DNA of 52,536 nt from Paraclostridium benzoelyticum (GCF_001006285.1 NZ_LBBT01000241.1:1-52536); one strand, 5' to 3'; positions 40,813 to 51,730 are shown, counted from the stretch's first letter. The notes: a model not told the origin generated them from the sequence alone. Program-made: numbers and translations.

Positions 40813-42081
40813 GTGCTGTCAAACTTAAAACAAGCTTGGAAAATAAAAGATGTAAGAAGAAAAATTTTATATACTTTGATGATGATTGTTATCTTTAGGA
40901 TAGGATGTACAATTCCTGTTCCTGGAGTTAATAGAGATATTATAAAGGGAATGGTTGACGGAAACGGTCTTCTTTCCCTGTATAATATGTTTACAGGAGG
41001 AGCTTTTAGCAACTTTACTTTATTTGCATTAGGAATCAGTCCTTATATAACGGCATCTATAATCATTCAACTTTTAACTATCGGATTCCCATCTCTTGAA
41101 GAACTTCAAAAGTCTGGTGAAGAAGGTAAGAAAAAGATAAATAAATACACTAAGTATACAGCATTAGGATTAGCTATAGTACAAGCTATCGGTATAACAC
41201 TAGGAATAGTGAGACGTGCTTTACAAACAGATAGTGTATTTTTTATAGTTACTGTTATAGTCACATTAATTTCAGCAAGTATGCTTTTAATGTGGATGGG
41301 AGATAAGATTACTGAAAAAGGATTAGGTAATGGAAGCTCTGTAATAATATTTATAGGGATTATATCGAGAATTCCTAAAGACATAACTCAATCAATATCT
41401 CAATTTGAAAGCGGAAGTGTTGGATTATGGGTATTAATAGTTATGGCTGTAGTATCGCTTCTTACAGTAGCTGCGGTTACATATATACAAGAAGCTACAA
41501 GAAAAATACCTGTACAATATGCTAAAAGAGTTGTAGGAAGAAAAACATATGGGGGCCAAAATTCCCATATACCAATGAAAGTAAATCAATCTGGAGTTAT
41601 TCCAGTTATATTTGCAAGTTCACTGTTAGCTTTCCCTCAAACTATAGCTATATTTATGGGAAAAGATGCTCAAGCATTTGTAACTAAATTCTTATCTCCA
41701 AGTGGAGAGCCAGGATTCTGGATATATTTAGTTATAGAAGTTGTGTTAATAATATTCTTCTCTTATTTCTATACTACTATATCATTCAATACTGAAGATA
41801 TAACTAATAATATGAAAAATAGTGGAGGTTTTATACCAGGTATAAGACCGGGTAATCCAACCATGGATTACTTAAATAGAATATTATCAAGATTAACTTT
41901 AGCAGGAGCATTATTCTTAGCTGTTATAGCTGTAATTCCTTCTATAATAGGTAAATTTACTGGCGTACATTTAAGTTTAGCTGGTACATCATTACTTATA
42001 GTTGTAGGTGTTGCATTAGAGCTTAAGAGACAGCTAGAATCAAATCTAGTAATGAGAAGCTATCAAGGCTTTTTAAAATAA
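40813..42081 (+). CDS. secY: Preprotein translocase subunit SecY
   Basis: SecY is the protein-conducting channel in the plasma membrane. The 422-residue protein has ten hydrophobic segments, the plug-region signature near FRIGCTIPVPGV (about residues 35-46), and the large cytoplasmic loops with YAKRVVGRKTYGG and GIRPG. The start is GTG with GGGGTGA upstream. It follows rplO by 44 bases and works with SecE at 15473-15694. Confidence 0.97.
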   Translation: MLSNLKQAWKIKDVRRKILYTLMMIVIFRIGCTIPVPGVNRDIIKGMVDGNGLLSLYNMFTGGAFSNFTLFALGISPYITASIIIQLLTIGFPSLEELQKSGEEGKKKINKYTKYTALGLAIVQAIGITLGIVRRALQTDSVFFIVTVIVTLISASMLLMWMGDKITEKGLGNGSSVIIFIGIISRIPKDITQSISQFESGSVGLWVLIVMAVVSLLTVAAVTYIQEATRKIPVQYAKRVVGRKTYGGQNSHIPMKVNQSGVIPVIFASSLLAFPQTIAIFMGKDAQAFVTKFLSPSGEPGFWIYLVIEVVLIIFFSYFYTTISFNTEDITNNMKNSGGFIPGIRPGNPTMDYLNRILSRLTLAGALFLAVIAVIPSIIGKFTGVHLSLAGTSLLIVVGVALELKRQLESNLVMRSYQGFLK

Positions 42082-42095
42082 ATGGAGATGATCAT

Positions 42096-42746
42096 ATGAG
42101 AATAATATTACTTGGACCTCCTGGTGCGGGTAAGGGTACTCAAGCAGCAGGAATAGTAGAAAAATACAATATACCTCATATATCAACTGGAGATATATTC
42201 AGAAAGAATATAAAAGAAGGTACAGAACTTGGTAAAAAAGCTAAAGGATATATAGATCAAGGTCTTTTAGTTCCAGATGAATTAACAGTAGGTTTAGTTA
42301 CTGATAGAATAGCTCAACCTGATTGTGAAAAAGGATTCATGTTAGATGGATTCCCAAGAAATGTAGCTCAAGCTCAACATTTAGATGAATATCTAAAAGA
42401 AGTTGGTATATCTTTAGACAAAGTTGTTAACATTGAAGTTGATAAAGATATATTAGTAGGTAGAGCAGTAGGTAGAAGAATCTGCAAATCTTGCGGAGCT
42501 ACTTACCATGTTGAGTTTAACCCTCCAAAAGTAGATGGCGTATGCGATGTATGTGGAGGAGAACTTTACCAAAGAGCTGATGATAATGAAGAAACTGTAT
42601 CAAAAAGAATACAAGTTTACTTAGATGAAACTAAGCCTTTAGTTAACTATTATTCTGAAGAAGGTATAATAGCTAATATAAATGGTCAACAATCTATAGA
42701 GAATGTATTTGGAGATATAGTTGAGGCTCTAGGAAGTGAAAAATAA
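42096..42746 (+). CDS. adk: Adenylate kinase (zinc LID type)
   Basis: Adk interconverts AMP + ATP with 2 ADP. The 216-residue long-form enzyme has the P-loop GPPGAGKGT (residues 7-15), the signature FMLDGFPRN near residue 81, and a Cys4 zinc LID (CKSCGATYH then CDVCGG, about residues 130-155), typical of Gram-positives. Its stop shares one base with the map start, so the two are coupled. Confidence 0.97.
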   Translation: MRIILLGPPGAGKGTQAAGIVEKYNIPHISTGDIFRKNIKEGTELGKKAKGYIDQGLLVPDELTVGLVTDRIAQPDCEKGFMLDGFPRNVAQAQHLDEYLKEVGISLDKVVNIEVDKDILVGRAVGRRICKSCGATYHVEFNPPKVDGVCDVCGGELYQRADDNEETVSKRIQVYLDETKPLVNYYSEEGIIANINGQQSIENVFGDIVEALGSEK

Positions 42747-43492
42747 TGATTATTTTAAAATCTAAGCAAGAGATTGAACTTATGAGAGAATCAGGTAAAA
42801 TCGTTGCTGAAACACATGAGATTTTAAGAGATGCTATTAAACCGGGAATATCTACTTTAGAGTTAGATGAAATAGCTGAAAATCATATTAGAAAATATAA
42901 TGCTATCCCATCTTTTAAAGGGTATAACGGATTTAAAGGATCTATATGCGCTTCTATTAATGAAGAAGTTGTACATGGAATACCTGGATCTAAAAATTTA
43001 AAAGACGGTGATATTATAAGTATCGATATAGGTGCTTATTTTAAAGGATATCATGCAGATTCAGCAAAAACACATGCGGTAGGCATAATATCTGAAGAGG
43101 ATAGGAAATTAATAGAAGTAACAAAAGAAAGCTTCTATGAAGGATTAAAGTTTGCTAAACTAGGATGTAGACTTTCTGACATTTCGCACGCAGTACAAAC
43201 ACATGTAGAAAATAACAATTTTTCTGTAGTTAGAGATCTTGTAGGGCATGGGGTTGGTAAACAACTACATGAAGATCCTCAAATACCTAATTATGGACGA
43301 CCAGGTAAGGGCCCTAAACTTAAAGAGGGTATGGTTCTTGCAATAGAGCCTATGGTTAACTATGGTACACACTATGTTAAAATGTTAGGTGATGGTTGGA
43401 CAATTGTTACAATAGACTCTAAAAAGTCAGCTCATTATGAGCATACGATAGCTATTACTGAAGATGAACCTTTGATATTAACAAAGTTATAG
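42746..43492 (+). CDS. map: Methionine aminopeptidase, type I
   Basis: Map removes the initiator methionine from nascent proteins. The 248-residue protein has the dimetal ligands in [16 protein letters not shown] (two Asp; near residues 94-109), the His of [13 protein letters not shown], the Glu of LAIEPMV and the final Glu of [10 protein letters not shown]. It overlaps adk by one base. Ribosome-site purines lie within the adk end. Confidence 0.97.
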   Translation: MIILKSKQEIELMRESGKIVAETHEILRDAIKPGISTLELDEIAENHIRKYNAIPSFKGYNGFKGSICASINEEVVHGIPGSKNLKDGDIISIDIGAYFKGYHADSAKTHAVGIISEEDRKLIEVTKESFYEGLKFAKLGCRLSDISHAVQTHVENNNFSVVRDLVGHGVGKQLHEDPQIPNYGRPGKGPKLKEGMVLAIEPMVNYGTHYVKMLGDGWTIVTIDSKKSAHYEHTIAITEDEPLILTKL

Positions 43493-43513
43493 TCAGAAAT
43501 GTAGGTGGAAATT

Positions 43514-43789
43514 ATGCTATCAAGTAACATAAGTGTAGGGCAAGTTGTTAAAAATACATCTGGAAGAGATGCTGGGAGATTATTTTTCGTAGTAAAAATA
43601 ATTGATGATAAGTATGTTCTTATATCCGATGGTAAAAAAAGAAAACTTGAAAATCCTAAACTAAAAAAAGTTAAGCACTTGCAAAAGTATGATATTATTA
43701 ATTGTATAGTTAAAAATAAGATAGAGTCTAATGAATCTATCACAAATACTTTTTTAAGAGCTGAACTTGGAAAGTTAAACAATGTTTAG
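43514..43789 (+). CDS. KOW-domain RNA-binding protein, L14e-like
   Basis: This 91-residue protein belongs to the small KOW/L14e-like group found between map and infA in many Firmicutes. Residues about 6-35 (SVGQVVKNTSGRDAGRLFFV) form the KOW-like beta structure also seen in eukaryotic and archaeal L14e, and the middle is lysine-rich. The role is unknown; ribosome or RNA binding is inferred. ATG 43514 is chosen because GTAGGTGG is 5 bases upstream, while the in-frame GTG lies inside it. Confidence 0.85.
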   Translation: MLSSNISVGQVVKNTSGRDAGRLFFVVKIIDDKYVLISDGKKRKLENPKLKKVKHLQKYDIINCIVKNKIESNESITNTFLRAELGKLNNV

Positions 43790-43816
43790 CTTATTGAATG
43801 GAGGTTTGGTTAGTTA

Positions 43817-44183
<367 letters not shown>

Positions 44184-44193
44184 TAAATTGTGC

Positions 44194-44222
44194 TAGCATT
44201 TTGTTAAATATTATAGTATAAT
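44194..44222 (+). promoter_or_regulatory. Possible internal promoter before rpsM
   Basis: A perfect TATAAT (44217-44222) sits in the 166-base gap between rpmJ and rpsM, with only TAGCAT at the -35 position. The -10 lies inside the palindrome ATATTATA G TATAATAT. Confidence 0.35.
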
Positions 44223-44349
44223 ATCATATTGTGATAATTAACAAACTTTTTTTGGATTTTATATAAACATGAATCGGAATTAACTTATTATTTAAGAAAA
44301 TTTAATCATGAAAAAAGTTAAAAAAGTTAAGTTGTAGGAGGTGCAAAGT

Positions 44350-44721
44350 ATGGCAAGAATAGCTGGGGTAGATTTACCTAGAGAAAAAAGAGCAGAAATA
44401 GGCTTAACATATATCTACGGTATAGGTAAGGCAACTGCTAACGAAATATTAGCTAAAGCTGACATAGATCCTAACGTAAGAATCAAAGATTTATCTGAAG
44501 ATCAAGTAAATGATTTAAGAAAGATAATAGATAATGATTTCTTAGTTGAGGGAGATTTAAGAAGAGAAATAGCTTTAAACATAAAGAGATTAAGAGATAT
44601 AAAATGTTACAGAGGTATGAGACATGCTAAAGGTCTTCCTCTAAGAGGTCAAAAGACTAAGACTAACGCTAGAACTAGAAAAGGTCCTAGAAAGACTGTA
44701 TCTCGTAAGAAGAAGAAGTAA
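44350..44721 (+). CDS. rpsM: 30S ribosomal protein S13
   Basis: S13 forms head bridges to the large subunit and P-site tRNA. The 123-residue protein begins [20 protein letters not shown] and contains the signature [20 protein letters not shown] (about residues 92-111). ATG 44350 follows TAGGAGGTG; the in-frame GTG 9 bases upstream is part of the site. Confidence 0.97.
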   Translation: MARIAGVDLPREKRAEIGLTYIYGIGKATANEILAKADIDPNVRIKDLSEDQVNDLRKIIDNDFLVEGDLRREIALNIKRLRDIKCYRGMRHAKGLPLRGQKTKTNARTRKGPRKTVSRKKKK

Positions 44722-44745
44722 TAGTTAGAAGAGGAGGGAAGAATA

Positions 44746-45144
44746 ATGGCTAAACCAAAAAAGAAAGTTACACGTGTTAGAAGAAGAGAGCGTAAAAACA
44801 TAGAACGTGGACATGCTCATATACAATCAACTTTTAACAATACTATAATAACTTTAACAGACGTTCATGGTAACGCATTATCTTGGGCAAGTTCTGGACA
44901 ATTAGGATTCAAAGGATCAAGAAAAGCAACTCCATTTGCATCTCAAATGGCTGCTGAAACAGCTGCTAAAGCTGCAATGGAACACGGATTAAAGACTGTA
45001 GAAGTATTCGTAAAAGGACCAGGTTCTGGTAGAGAAGCTGCTATAAGAGCTTTACAAGCAACTGGATTAGAAGTAACTATGATAAAAGACGTTACTCCAA
45101 TACCACACAACGGATGTAGACCACCAAAAAGAAGAAGAGTGTAA
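44746..45144 (+). CDS. rpsK: 30S ribosomal protein S11
   Basis: S11 lies on the 30S platform near the Shine-Dalgarno helix. The 132-residue protein has the signature [20 protein letters not shown] (about residues 87-106) and ends in [29 protein letters not shown] is present. Confidence 0.97.
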   Translation: MAKPKKKVTRVRRRERKNIERGHAHIQSTFNNTIITLTDVHGNALSWASSGQLGFKGSRKATPFASQMAAETAAKAAMEHGLKTVEVFVKGPGSGREAAIRALQATGLEVTMIKDVTPIPHNGCRPPKRRRV

Positions 45145-45161
45145 TATAGGAGGTGTAATTA

Positions 45162-45785
45162 ATGGCAAGATATACAGGTGCATCATGTAGACAATGTCGT
45201 AGAGAAGGAATGAAGTTATTCCTTAAAGGTGACAGATGTTATACTGACAAATGTGCTATAGTTAAGAGAAACTATGCTCCAGGACAACATGGACAAGGAA
45301 GAAAGAAAGTTTCTAACTATGGATTACAATTAAGAGAAAAACAAAAAGTTAAGAGAATATACGGAGTTTTAGAAACTCAATTCAGAAATTTATATGAGCG
45401 TGCTGAGAAAACACCTGGAATAACAGGGGAAAACTTATTAAGCTTATTAGAAAGAAGATTAGACAACGTAGTTTACAGAATGGGATTAGCATCTTCTAGA
45501 AAAGAAGCTAGACAATTAGTAAGACACGGTCACTTCACTTTAAACGGACATAAGGTAGATATACCTTCTTTAACAGTTTCTAATGGAGATGTTATAGCTG
45601 TTAAAGAAACATCTAAATCTTCTGCAAAATTCAAAGGATTAGTTGAAAATAGCTCAAGAATAGCTCCTAAATGGTTAGATGCTAGCTTAGAGAACATGAC
45701 AGCTTCTGTTGTTGCTAATCCAGGAAGAGAAGATATAGATCTTGAAATAGCTGAACACTTAATAATAGAGCTTTACTCTAAGTAA
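45162..45785 (+). CDS. rpsD: 30S ribosomal protein S4 (zinc-binding form)
   Basis: S4 nucleates 30S assembly and, in many bacteria, regulates its own expression. The 207-residue protein has cysteines 9, 12, 26 and 31 for zinc ([10 protein letters not shown] and DRCYTDKC) and the S4 RNA-binding domain with [20 protein letters not shown] (about residues 91-110). RBS TAGGAGGTG precedes the ATG. Confidence 0.97.
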   Translation: MARYTGASCRQCRREGMKLFLKGDRCYTDKCAIVKRNYAPGQHGQGRKKVSNYGLQLREKQKVKRIYGVLETQFRNLYERAEKTPGITGENLLSLLERRLDNVVYRMGLASSRKEARQLVRHGHFTLNGHKVDIPSLTVSNGDVIAVKETSKSSAKFKGLVENSSRIAPKWLDASLENMTASVVANPGREDIDLEIAEHLIIELYSK

Positions 45786-45862
45786 TAAGTATAGTTATAA
45801 AAAATATTTTAAGATTTTGTTTACCCTCAGTGGATTAATAAATTTTAAGGAGGGTTTTGTCC

Positions 45863-46810
45863 ATGATAGAAATAGAAAAACCAAGAGTAGATATAATTGA
45901 AATTAGCGAAGACCATAGATATGGTAAATTCGTTATAGAGCCTCTAGAGAGAGGTTATGGAATAACTATAGGTAATGCACTAAGAAGAATATTATTATCT
46001 TCTTTACCAGGAGTAGCTGTTAACTCTATAAGAATAGATGGAGTTCTTCATGAATTCTCAACAGTGTCTGGTGTTAAAGAAGATGTTACAGAAATAATAT
46101 TAGCATTAAAAGAATTATCAGCTACTATAGATGGTGAAGGAAGTAGAACACTTAAAATAGAAGCACAAGGACCATGCACAGTAACAGGAGCTGACATAAT
46201 ATGTCCTCCAGATGTTGAAATAATAAGCAAAGACTTACATATAGCTACGCTAGATGATAATTCTAAGCTTAACATGGAAATATCTGTTAATAAAGGAAGA
46301 GGTTATGTATCTTCTGAAGACAATAAAACAGAGCATATGCCTATAGGAGTTCTTCCTGTAGACTCAATATATACTCCTGTTGAAAAAGTTAGCTACCATG
46401 TAGAAAATACTAGAGTTGGTCAAAAATCAGATTACGATAAATTAATACTTGAAGTTTGGACTAATGGAAGTATAAATCCTCAAGAAGGAATATCACTTGC
46501 AGCTAAGGTTCTAGTTGAACATCTAAATCTATTCATAGATTTAACAGAGCATGTAAGCAATGTTGAAATAATGGTAGAAAAAGAAGAAGATCAAAAAGAA
46601 AAAGTTCTTGAGATGACTATCGAAGAACTTGACTTATCAGTTAGATCTTACAACTGTTTAAAGAGAGCGGGAATAAATACAGTTGAAGAACTAGCTAATA
46701 GATCTGAAGAAGATATGATGAAAGTTAGAAACTTAGGTAAAAAGTCATTAGAAGAAGTTATCCAAAAGTTAGAAGAACTTGGATTAAATCTTAAACCAAG
46801 CGAAGAGTAA
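45863..46810 (+). CDS. rpoA: DNA-directed RNA polymerase subunit alpha
   Basis: RpoA dimers start assembly of RNA polymerase. The 315-residue protein has the N-terminal dimerisation domain ([20 protein letters not shown] near residues 18-37, then [11 protein letters not shown]) and the C-terminal domain that binds UP elements ([20 protein letters not shown] near 253-272). AAGGAGGG is 8 bases before ATG 45863; a TTG two codons upstream is unlikely. Confidence 0.97.
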   Translation: MIEIEKPRVDIIEISEDHRYGKFVIEPLERGYGITIGNALRRILLSSLPGVAVNSIRIDGVLHEFSTVSGVKEDVTEIILALKELSATIDGEGSRTLKIEAQGPCTVTGADIICPPDVEIISKDLHIATLDDNSKLNMEISVNKGRGYVSSEDNKTEHMPIGVLPVDSIYTPVEKVSYHVENTRVGQKSDYDKLILEVWTNGSINPQEGISLAAKVLVEHLNLFIDLTEHVSNVEIMVEKEEDQKEKVLEMTIEELDLSVRSYNCLKRAGINTVEELANRSEEDMMKVRNLGKKSLEEVIQKLEELGLNLKPSEE

Positions 46811-46829
46811 GCGCAAAGGAGGGATAAGC

Positions 46830-47171
46830 ATGGCTAAGTACCGTAAATTAGGACGTGTAACTGCTCACAGAAATCTTATGTTAAGAAACTTAGTAACAGA
46901 CTTACTAAGAAATGGAAAAATAGAAACTACAGTTACTAGAGCAAAAGAAACTCGTAGAATGGCAGAAAAGATGATAACTCTTGCTAAGAGGGGAGATCTT
47001 CATGCTAGAAGACAAGTTTTAGCTTATGTTTTAGATGAGACAGTAGTTAACAACTTATTCACTGATATAGCTCCAAAATATGCAGAGAGAAACGGTGGAT
47101 ACACTAGAATAATGAAAATGGGACCAAGAAGAGGCGACGCTGCTGAAATGGCTCTAATAGAATTAGTATAG
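46830..47171 (+). CDS. rplQ: 50S ribosomal protein L17
   Basis: L17 lies near the tunnel exit and ends the alpha operon. The 113-residue protein begins [20 protein letters not shown] and has [20 protein letters not shown] (about residues 39-58). AAAGGAGGGA precedes the ATG. A strong terminator follows 5 bases after the stop. Confidence 0.97.
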   Translation: MAKYRKLGRVTAHRNLMLRNLVTDLLRNGKIETTVTRAKETRRMAEKMITLAKRGDLHARRQVLAYVLDETVVNNLFTDIAPKYAERNGGYTRIMKMGPRRGDAAEMALIELV

Positions 47172-47176
47172 TATAT

Positions 47177-47207
47177 AAAGGATTAGGCTTAGCCTAGTCC
47201 TTTTTTT
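47177..47207 (+). terminator. Intrinsic terminator closing the S10-spc-alpha cluster
   Basis: AAAGGATTAGGC pairs with GCCTAGTCCTTT (one U-G) and is followed by seven T. Confidence 0.92.
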
Positions 47208-47435
47208 ATATTTAATAAAAATGTTAATATACAAAAACGATAATAAGTTATAAGGAATTATTTTATACTTGAATAAAAAAACTAACAAAATTATGAAATT
47301 ACTTGAGTTATAAATTAAATTGTCCGTTTAGTTATGAAGGTAAATAAATTTTTATTTTATAAATGAGTTTTGAAATTTGATGAAGATAAAATGAAATATA
47401 AAGTCATACACATATATTTTAGGTGGATTTTTATA
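47208..47435. other. AT-rich spacer without recognisable features
   Basis: Between the rplQ terminator and the ecf promoter I see no ORF with a ribosome site, no RNA gene and no strong dyad. A riboswitch would be conceivable ahead of a vitamin transporter module, but I find no recognisable consensus. Confidence 0.5.
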
Positions 47436-47464
47436 TTAATTTAGAATTTAAATTGTGTTATAAT
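47436..47464 (+). promoter_or_regulatory. Predicted promoter of ecfA1-ecfA2-ecfT
   Basis: A perfect TATAAT with TGT in front (extended -10) lies 17 bases after TTAATT. The start near 47471 leaves about 44 untranslated bases. Confidence 0.55.
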
Positions 47465-47514
47465 ACAATAGAAATTGTAAATTAAGAGCACTACTAACAA
47501 AAGGAGAAAAGTTT

Positions 47515-48354
47515 ATGAAAGTTAATGATATAGTAAGTGTTGAAGATATTTCATTTGAATATGTAACAGAAGAGGATAAGTTTAAAGCTATAGACAACTT
47601 GAGTTTAAATGTAAAGCAAGGAGAGTTTGTTGTAGTTATAGGTCATAATGGATCGGGAAAATCAACTCTTTCTAAAAACTTAAATGCAATTCTTATGCCA
47701 ACGAGTGGAAATATTTATATAAATGGATTAAATACAAAGGAAGAAAAAAATCTGTGGGATATTAGACAAACTGCAGGTATGGTATTTCAAAACCCAGACA
47801 ATCAAATTGTTGCCACTATAGTAGAAGAAGATGTTGCATTTGGACCTGAAAATTTAGGCATAGATCCCCCAGAAATAAGAAAAAGAGTAGAAGAGTCTCT
47901 TAAAAGTGTGGGGATGTATGAAATGAGAGGTAGACAACCTCATTTACTATCAGGAGGACAGAAACAAAGGGTAGCAATAGCGGGGATAATAGCTATGAAA
48001 CCTAAATGTATAATATTTGATGAGGCTACAGCTATGTTAGATCCATCTGGAAGAAAAGAAGTAATGAAAACAATTAGAAGATTAAATAAAGAAGAAGATA
48101 TAAGCATAATGCATATAACTCATTTTATGGAAGAAGCAGTTGATGCAGATAGAGTTATTGTTATGGAAAAAGGGAAAAAAGTATTGGAAGGTGCTCCTAA
48201 AGAAGTTTTTTCTAAAGTAGAAATGTTAAAAAATATAGGCTTAGATGTTCCGTGCATGACTGAATTAAGTAAAGAACTTAAAGAAGAAGGATTAGATATA
48301 GATGGAGATATATTAACTGTAGATGAGATGGTGGTGAAACTATGTCAATTGTAA
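47515..48354 (+). CDS. ecfA1: ECF transporter ATPase EcfA1
   Basis: This is one of the two ABC ATPases of the energy-coupling factor module that powers uptake of vitamins and metals. The 279-residue protein has Walker [10 protein letters not shown] (near residue 43), the signature [14 protein letters not shown] (near 143) and Walker B CIIFDEAT; Ala in place of the usual Pro after DE is common in EcfA1. RBS AAAGGAGAAAAG is present. It overlaps ecfA2 by 13 bases. Confidence 0.96.
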   Translation: MKVNDIVSVEDISFEYVTEEDKFKAIDNLSLNVKQGEFVVVIGHNGSGKSTLSKNLNAILMPTSGNIYINGLNTKEEKNLWDIRQTAGMVFQNPDNQIVATIVEEDVAFGPENLGIDPPEIRKRVEESLKSVGMYEMRGRQPHLLSGGQKQRVAIAGIIAMKPKCIIFDEATAMLDPSGRKEVMKTIRRLNKEEDISIMHITHFMEEAVDADRVIVMEKGKKVLEGAPKEVFSKVEMLKNIGLDVPCMTELSKELKEEGLDIDGDILTVDEMVVKLCQL

Positions 48355-49208
48355 TAAAAAATTTAACTCATATATACAATGAAGGATTACCATTTGAAAG
48401 TAGAGCCTTAGATGATATAACATTAGAGATTAAATCAGGTGATTTTGTTGGTTTAATAGGTCATACAGGTTCTGGAAAATCTACTTTAATTCAACATTTA
48501 AATGGAATTCTTAAACCTTCATCGGGAAAAATTTTAATAAATGAATTTGATATAACCGATAAAAATTTAAACTTAACAGATATAAGAAAAAAAGTAGGTG
48601 TTGTATTCCAATATCCTGAGTATCAGCTATTTGAAGAAACTGTCGAAAAGGATATAGCTTTTGGACCTTCAAATTTAGGTTTAGGAGAAGAAGAGATAAG
48701 CAATAGGATTAAAGCATCTATGGAAGCTGTCGGACTTGATTATGAAGCGTTTAAAGATAAATCGCCTTTTGAGTTATCAGGAGGACAAAAAAGAAGGGTA
48801 GCAATAGCTGGAGTTATAGCTATGAATCCAGAAGTGTTAATACTAGATGAACCAACAGCAGGATTAGACCCAAAAGGTAGAGATGAAATTTTTAAATTAA
48901 TAAAAGACTTACATGAAGAAAAAAATATGACCATAATATTATCTTCTCATAGCATGGATGACATGGCTAAGTTAGTAAAAACTATAATAGTTATGAATTC
49001 AGGTAAGGTTGAGTTTATGGGACCCACAAGAGAAGTGTTTAATAATCACTCTAGTAGACTTAAAGAGATTGGCTTAGATATACCTCAAGTATTGGAATTA
49101 TCTATAAAATTAAAAGAACATGGGTTTGAGATAAAAGAAGATGCAATTACTATAGAAGAAATTAAAAACGAAATAATAAGAGTTATGAGAGGTAAGGGAA
49201 AATGTTAA
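48342..49208 (+). CDS. ecfA2: ECF transporter ATPase EcfA2
   Basis: EcfA2 is the second ATPase of the module and pairs with EcfA1. The 288-residue protein has Walker [10 protein letters not shown] (near residue 40), the signature [14 protein letters not shown] (near 143) and Walker [21 protein letters not shown] inside ecfA1 is its ribosome site. It overlaps ecfT by 7 bases, so the three proteins are coupled. Confidence 0.96.
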   Translation: MSIVIKNLTHIYNEGLPFESRALDDITLEIKSGDFVGLIGHTGSGKSTLIQHLNGILKPSSGKILINEFDITDKNLNLTDIRKKVGVVFQYPEYQLFEETVEKDIAFGPSNLGLGEEEISNRIKASMEAVGLDYEAFKDKSPFELSGGQKRRVAIAGVIAMNPEVLILDEPTAGLDPKGRDEIFKLIKDLHEEKNMTIILSSHSMDDMAKLVKTIIVMNSGKVEFMGPTREVFNNHSSRLKEIGLDIPQVLELSIKLKEHGFEIKEDAITIEEIKNEIIRVMRGKGKC

Positions 49209-49999
49209 AAGATATAACAATAGGCCAATATTATCCTACAAACTCGAGTATTCATAAGTTAGATGCTAGAGTTAAGCTTATAGCAACGTTTATATTTATG
49301 ATATCTTTGTTTATAATAAATAAATTTTGGCCATATTTAATAGTGGTAGCAAGCTTGATTGCAGTAATAGGTTTATCTAAAATACCAGTAAAGTTCATTA
49401 TGAAAGGATTAAAACCTTTAAAATGGATTATAATATTTACATTTGTAATTAATATATTTTTTATACCTGGAGACCCTATATGGTCATTTGGATTTGTAAA
49501 GATAACATACCAAGGTGTTAGTCAAGCTATATTTATGGCTTTAAGACTTATATTTTTAGTTGTAGGGACATCTCTTTTAACACTTACTACATCACCTATA
49601 GAACTTACAGATGGTATAGAGAGACTATTGAATCCTTTTAAAAAAATAGGATTTCCAGTTCATGAGTTAGCTATGATGATGACTATAGCTCTAAGATTTA
49701 TACCTACTTTATTAGATGAAACAGATAAAATAATGAAAGCTCAAATGTCTAGAGGAGCAGATTTTGAAAGTAAAAATATCATAAATAGAGCTAAGAACCT
49801 AGTTCCACTATTAATACCTTTATTTATTAGTGCTTTTAGAAGGGCTGATGAGCTAGCTATGGCTATGGAAGCTAGATGTTATAGGGGTGGAGATAATAGA
49901 ACTAAGATGAAAGAGTGTATAATGACTAAAGCAGATTATATAGCATATGTTGTACAAGTTTTATACTTAGGAATTGTAGTGTTTATAAGATTTGTTTAA
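49202..49999 (+). CDS. ecfT: ECF transporter transmembrane protein EcfT
   Basis: EcfT joins the ATPases to interchangeable substrate-binding S components. The 265-residue protein has several membrane segments (residues about 28-60, 75-90, 105-130 and a final one at 245-264) and two coupling-helix motifs, [10 protein letters not shown] and MEARCYRGG, that dock on the ATPases. No S component gene is nearby, which indicates a shared (group II) module serving S proteins encoded elsewhere. Confidence 0.95.
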   Translation: MLKDITIGQYYPTNSSIHKLDARVKLIATFIFMISLFIINKFWPYLIVVASLIAVIGLSKIPVKFIMKGLKPLKWIIIFTFVINIFFIPGDPIWSFGFVKITYQGVSQAIFMALRLIFLVVGTSLLTLTTSPIELTDGIERLLNPFKKIGFPVHELAMMMTIALRFIPTLLDETDKIMKAQMSRGADFESKNIINRAKNLVPLLIPLFISAFRRADELAMAMEARCYRGGDNRTKMKECIMTKADYIAYVVQVLYLGIVVFIRFV

Positions 50000-50010
50000 A
50001 GAGGTATAAT

Positions 50011-50742
50011 ATGAGAAATATAAAATTAACTATCCAATATAATGGTAAAAGATTTTGTGGATGGCAAAAGCAAAATGATTCATTGGGTATTCAAGGTAAT
50101 ATTGAACAATCAATAAAAGATATAACTAATGAGAGTGTAAAAATAACTGGATCTGGAAGAACAGATGCAGGGGTTCATGCGTTGGGACAAGTTGCAAATT
50201 TTAATACGGAGTGTAATATTCCTATTGAAAAAATACCTAATGCATTAAATTCTAAGTTGCCGAAAGATATAGTTATAATAAATGCAGAAGAAGTTAATTT
50301 AGATTTTCACTCTAGATATTCAGCTAAAGGAAAAAGATATAGATATATTATATATAATAACCGATATAGAAGCCCTATATATAGTGATATTTCTTATTTT
50401 GTAAAATATGATTTAGACTTTGAAAAGATGAAAAAAGAAGCTGAATCATTAAAAGGAACACATGATTTTAAGGTATTTATGAGCTCGGGATCAAGTGTTA
50501 AAGACACAGTTAGAACTATTTATGATATAGATATTTCAAAGTGTGAAGACTTGATAGTTATAGAAATTGAAGGGAATGGATTTTTATATAATATGGTTAG
50601 GATTATAGTTGGAACGTTAGTTGATATAGGAAGAGGGAAAATAGATAATAGCATGTCGAGCATAATAGAATCAAAGTTGAGATCGATGGCAGGACATACA
50701 GCTCCAGCCCACGGATTATTTCTCAAAAAAGTTGATTATTAG
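50011..50742 (+). CDS. truA: tRNA pseudouridine(38-40) synthase TruA
   Basis: TruA makes pseudouridine at positions 38-40 of tRNA anticodon arms. The 243-residue protein has the catalytic GSGRTDAGVHALGQ with Asp52, and later the conserved GTHDFKVF and GNGFLYNMVRIIVGTL. RBS AAAGAGG precedes the ATG, 11 bases after ecfT, so it is the last gene of that unit. ecfT-truA-rplM-rpsI is a common Firmicutes order. Confidence 0.96.
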   Translation: MRNIKLTIQYNGKRFCGWQKQNDSLGIQGNIEQSIKDITNESVKITGSGRTDAGVHALGQVANFNTECNIPIEKIPNALNSKLPKDIVIINAEEVNLDFHSRYSAKGKRYRYIIYNNRYRSPIYSDISYFVKYDLDFEKMKKEAESLKGTHDFKVFMSSGSSVKDTVRTIYDIDISKCEDLIVIEIEGNGFLYNMVRIIVGTLVDIGRGKIDNSMSSIIESKLRSMAGHTAPAHGLFLKKVDY

Positions 50743-50743
50743 C

Positions 50744-50772
50744 TTGACACACTAGGGTGCATGTATTAAAAT
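50744..50772 (+). promoter_or_regulatory. Strong rplM-rpsI promoter
   Basis: Perfect TTGACA and TAAAAT boxes with a 17-base gap begin two bases after the truA stop. The start is expected near 50779. Confidence 0.8.
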
Positions 50773-50778
50773 ATACAA

Positions 50779-50855
50779 GAGTGTGTTAATAAGTCCACTT
50801 GCCCCGGACTTGACATAGACGGTAAAATATCATATGGAAATAAGATAAGGAGGGA
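50779..50855 (+). promoter_or_regulatory. Possible rplM leader RNA
   Basis: The predicted leader of about 80 bases contains the hairpin AAGTCC ACTTGCCCC GGACTT (50791-50811). L13 leaders are known ahead of rplM-rpsI in low-GC Gram-positives; whether this one fits that family needs a covariance search. No T run follows the hairpin. Confidence 0.4.
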
Positions 50856-50861
50856 CTTGTA

Positions 50862-51293
50862 ATGAAAAGTTATATAGCTAAACCAGCTGACGTACAAAGA
50901 AAATGGTACGTAGTTGATGCTGAAGGAAAAACATTAGGTCGTATGGCTACTGAAATAGCTACAATATTAAGAGGAAAGCATAAACCAACTTTCACTCCTC
51001 ACGTTGATGGTGGAGATTTCGTTGTTGTTGTAAATGCTGATAAAGTAGTTTTAACAGGAAAGAAATTAGATCAAAAGATGTACAGATACCACACTGGATA
51101 TGTAGGTGGATTAAAAGAAATAACATATAGAGAAATGATGGAAAAGAAACCTGAAGAGGTTGTTATGCATGCTGTTAGCGGTATGTTATGTAAGAACAAA
51201 TTAAGAAGCAGAATGATGACTAGATTAAGAGTATTTGCTGGACCAAACCACGGACACGAAGCTCAAAATCCAGAAGTTTTAAACTTTAAATAA
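50862..51293 (+). CDS. rplM: 50S ribosomal protein L13
   Basis: L13 is an early-assembly large-subunit protein. The 143-residue protein begins [20 protein letters not shown] and has the signature [20 protein letters not shown] (about residues 94-113). RBS AAGGAGGGA precedes the ATG. rpsI follows after 28 bases, and the pair form one unit. Confidence 0.97.
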   Translation: MKSYIAKPADVQRKWYVVDAEGKTLGRMATEIATILRGKHKPTFTPHVDGGDFVVVVNADKVVLTGKKLDQKMYRYHTGYVGGLKEITYREMMEKKPEEVVMHAVSGMLCKNKLRSRMMTRLRVFAGPNHGHEAQNPEVLNFK

Positions 51294-51321
51294 TCATAAC
51301 GGGTGAAAGGAGGAGTTAATC

Positions 51322-51714
51322 ATGGCTAACGTTCAATACTATGGAACAGGAAGAAGAAAACACTCTGTAGCAAGAGTAAGATTAGTTGCAGGTGAAGGAA
51401 ATATAATAGTAAATGGAAGAAAAGTTGAAGAATTCTTCAACTATGAAACTTTAATAAGAGATGTTAAACAACCATTAGTTTTAACAGGAACTGAAAACAA
51501 ATACGATGTTATAGTAAAAGTTGAAGGTGGAGGATTCACTGGACAAGCTGGAGCTATAAGACATGGTATATCTAGAGCTTTATTAACAGTAGATGCTGAG
51601 TTAAGACCAGCTTTAAAGAAAGAAGGTTTCTTAACTAGAGATGCTAGAATGAAGGAAAGAAAGAAATACGGATTAAAGGCAGCAAGAAGAGCTCCACAAT
51701 TCTCAAAGAGATAA
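51322..51714 (+). CDS. rpsI: 30S ribosomal protein S9
   Basis: S9 reaches its C-terminal tail into the P site. The 130-residue protein begins [20 protein letters not shown], has [19 protein letters not shown] near residues 72-90, and ends RRAPQFSKR with the universal tRNA-contacting KR. RBS AAAGGAGG is well placed. Confidence 0.97.
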   Translation: MANVQYYGTGRRKHSVARVRLVAGEGNIIVNGRKVEEFFNYETLIRDVKQPLVLTGTENKYDVIVKVEGGGFTGQAGAIRHGISRALLTVDAELRPALKKEGFLTRDARMKERKKYGLKAARRAPQFSKR

Positions 51715-51730
51715 TTATATATGTTTACTC

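Noticed and set aside
44208..44224. Perfect palindrome ATATTATA G TATAATAT as an operator
   Set aside because: It is made only of A and T apart from the centre in very AT-rich DNA and overlaps a -10-like box; chance is a sufficient explanation without conservation data.
50810..50838. Second rplM promoter from the TTGACA at 50810
   Set aside because: No acceptable -10 lies at 16-18 bases; TAAAAT at 50823 is only 7 bases away.
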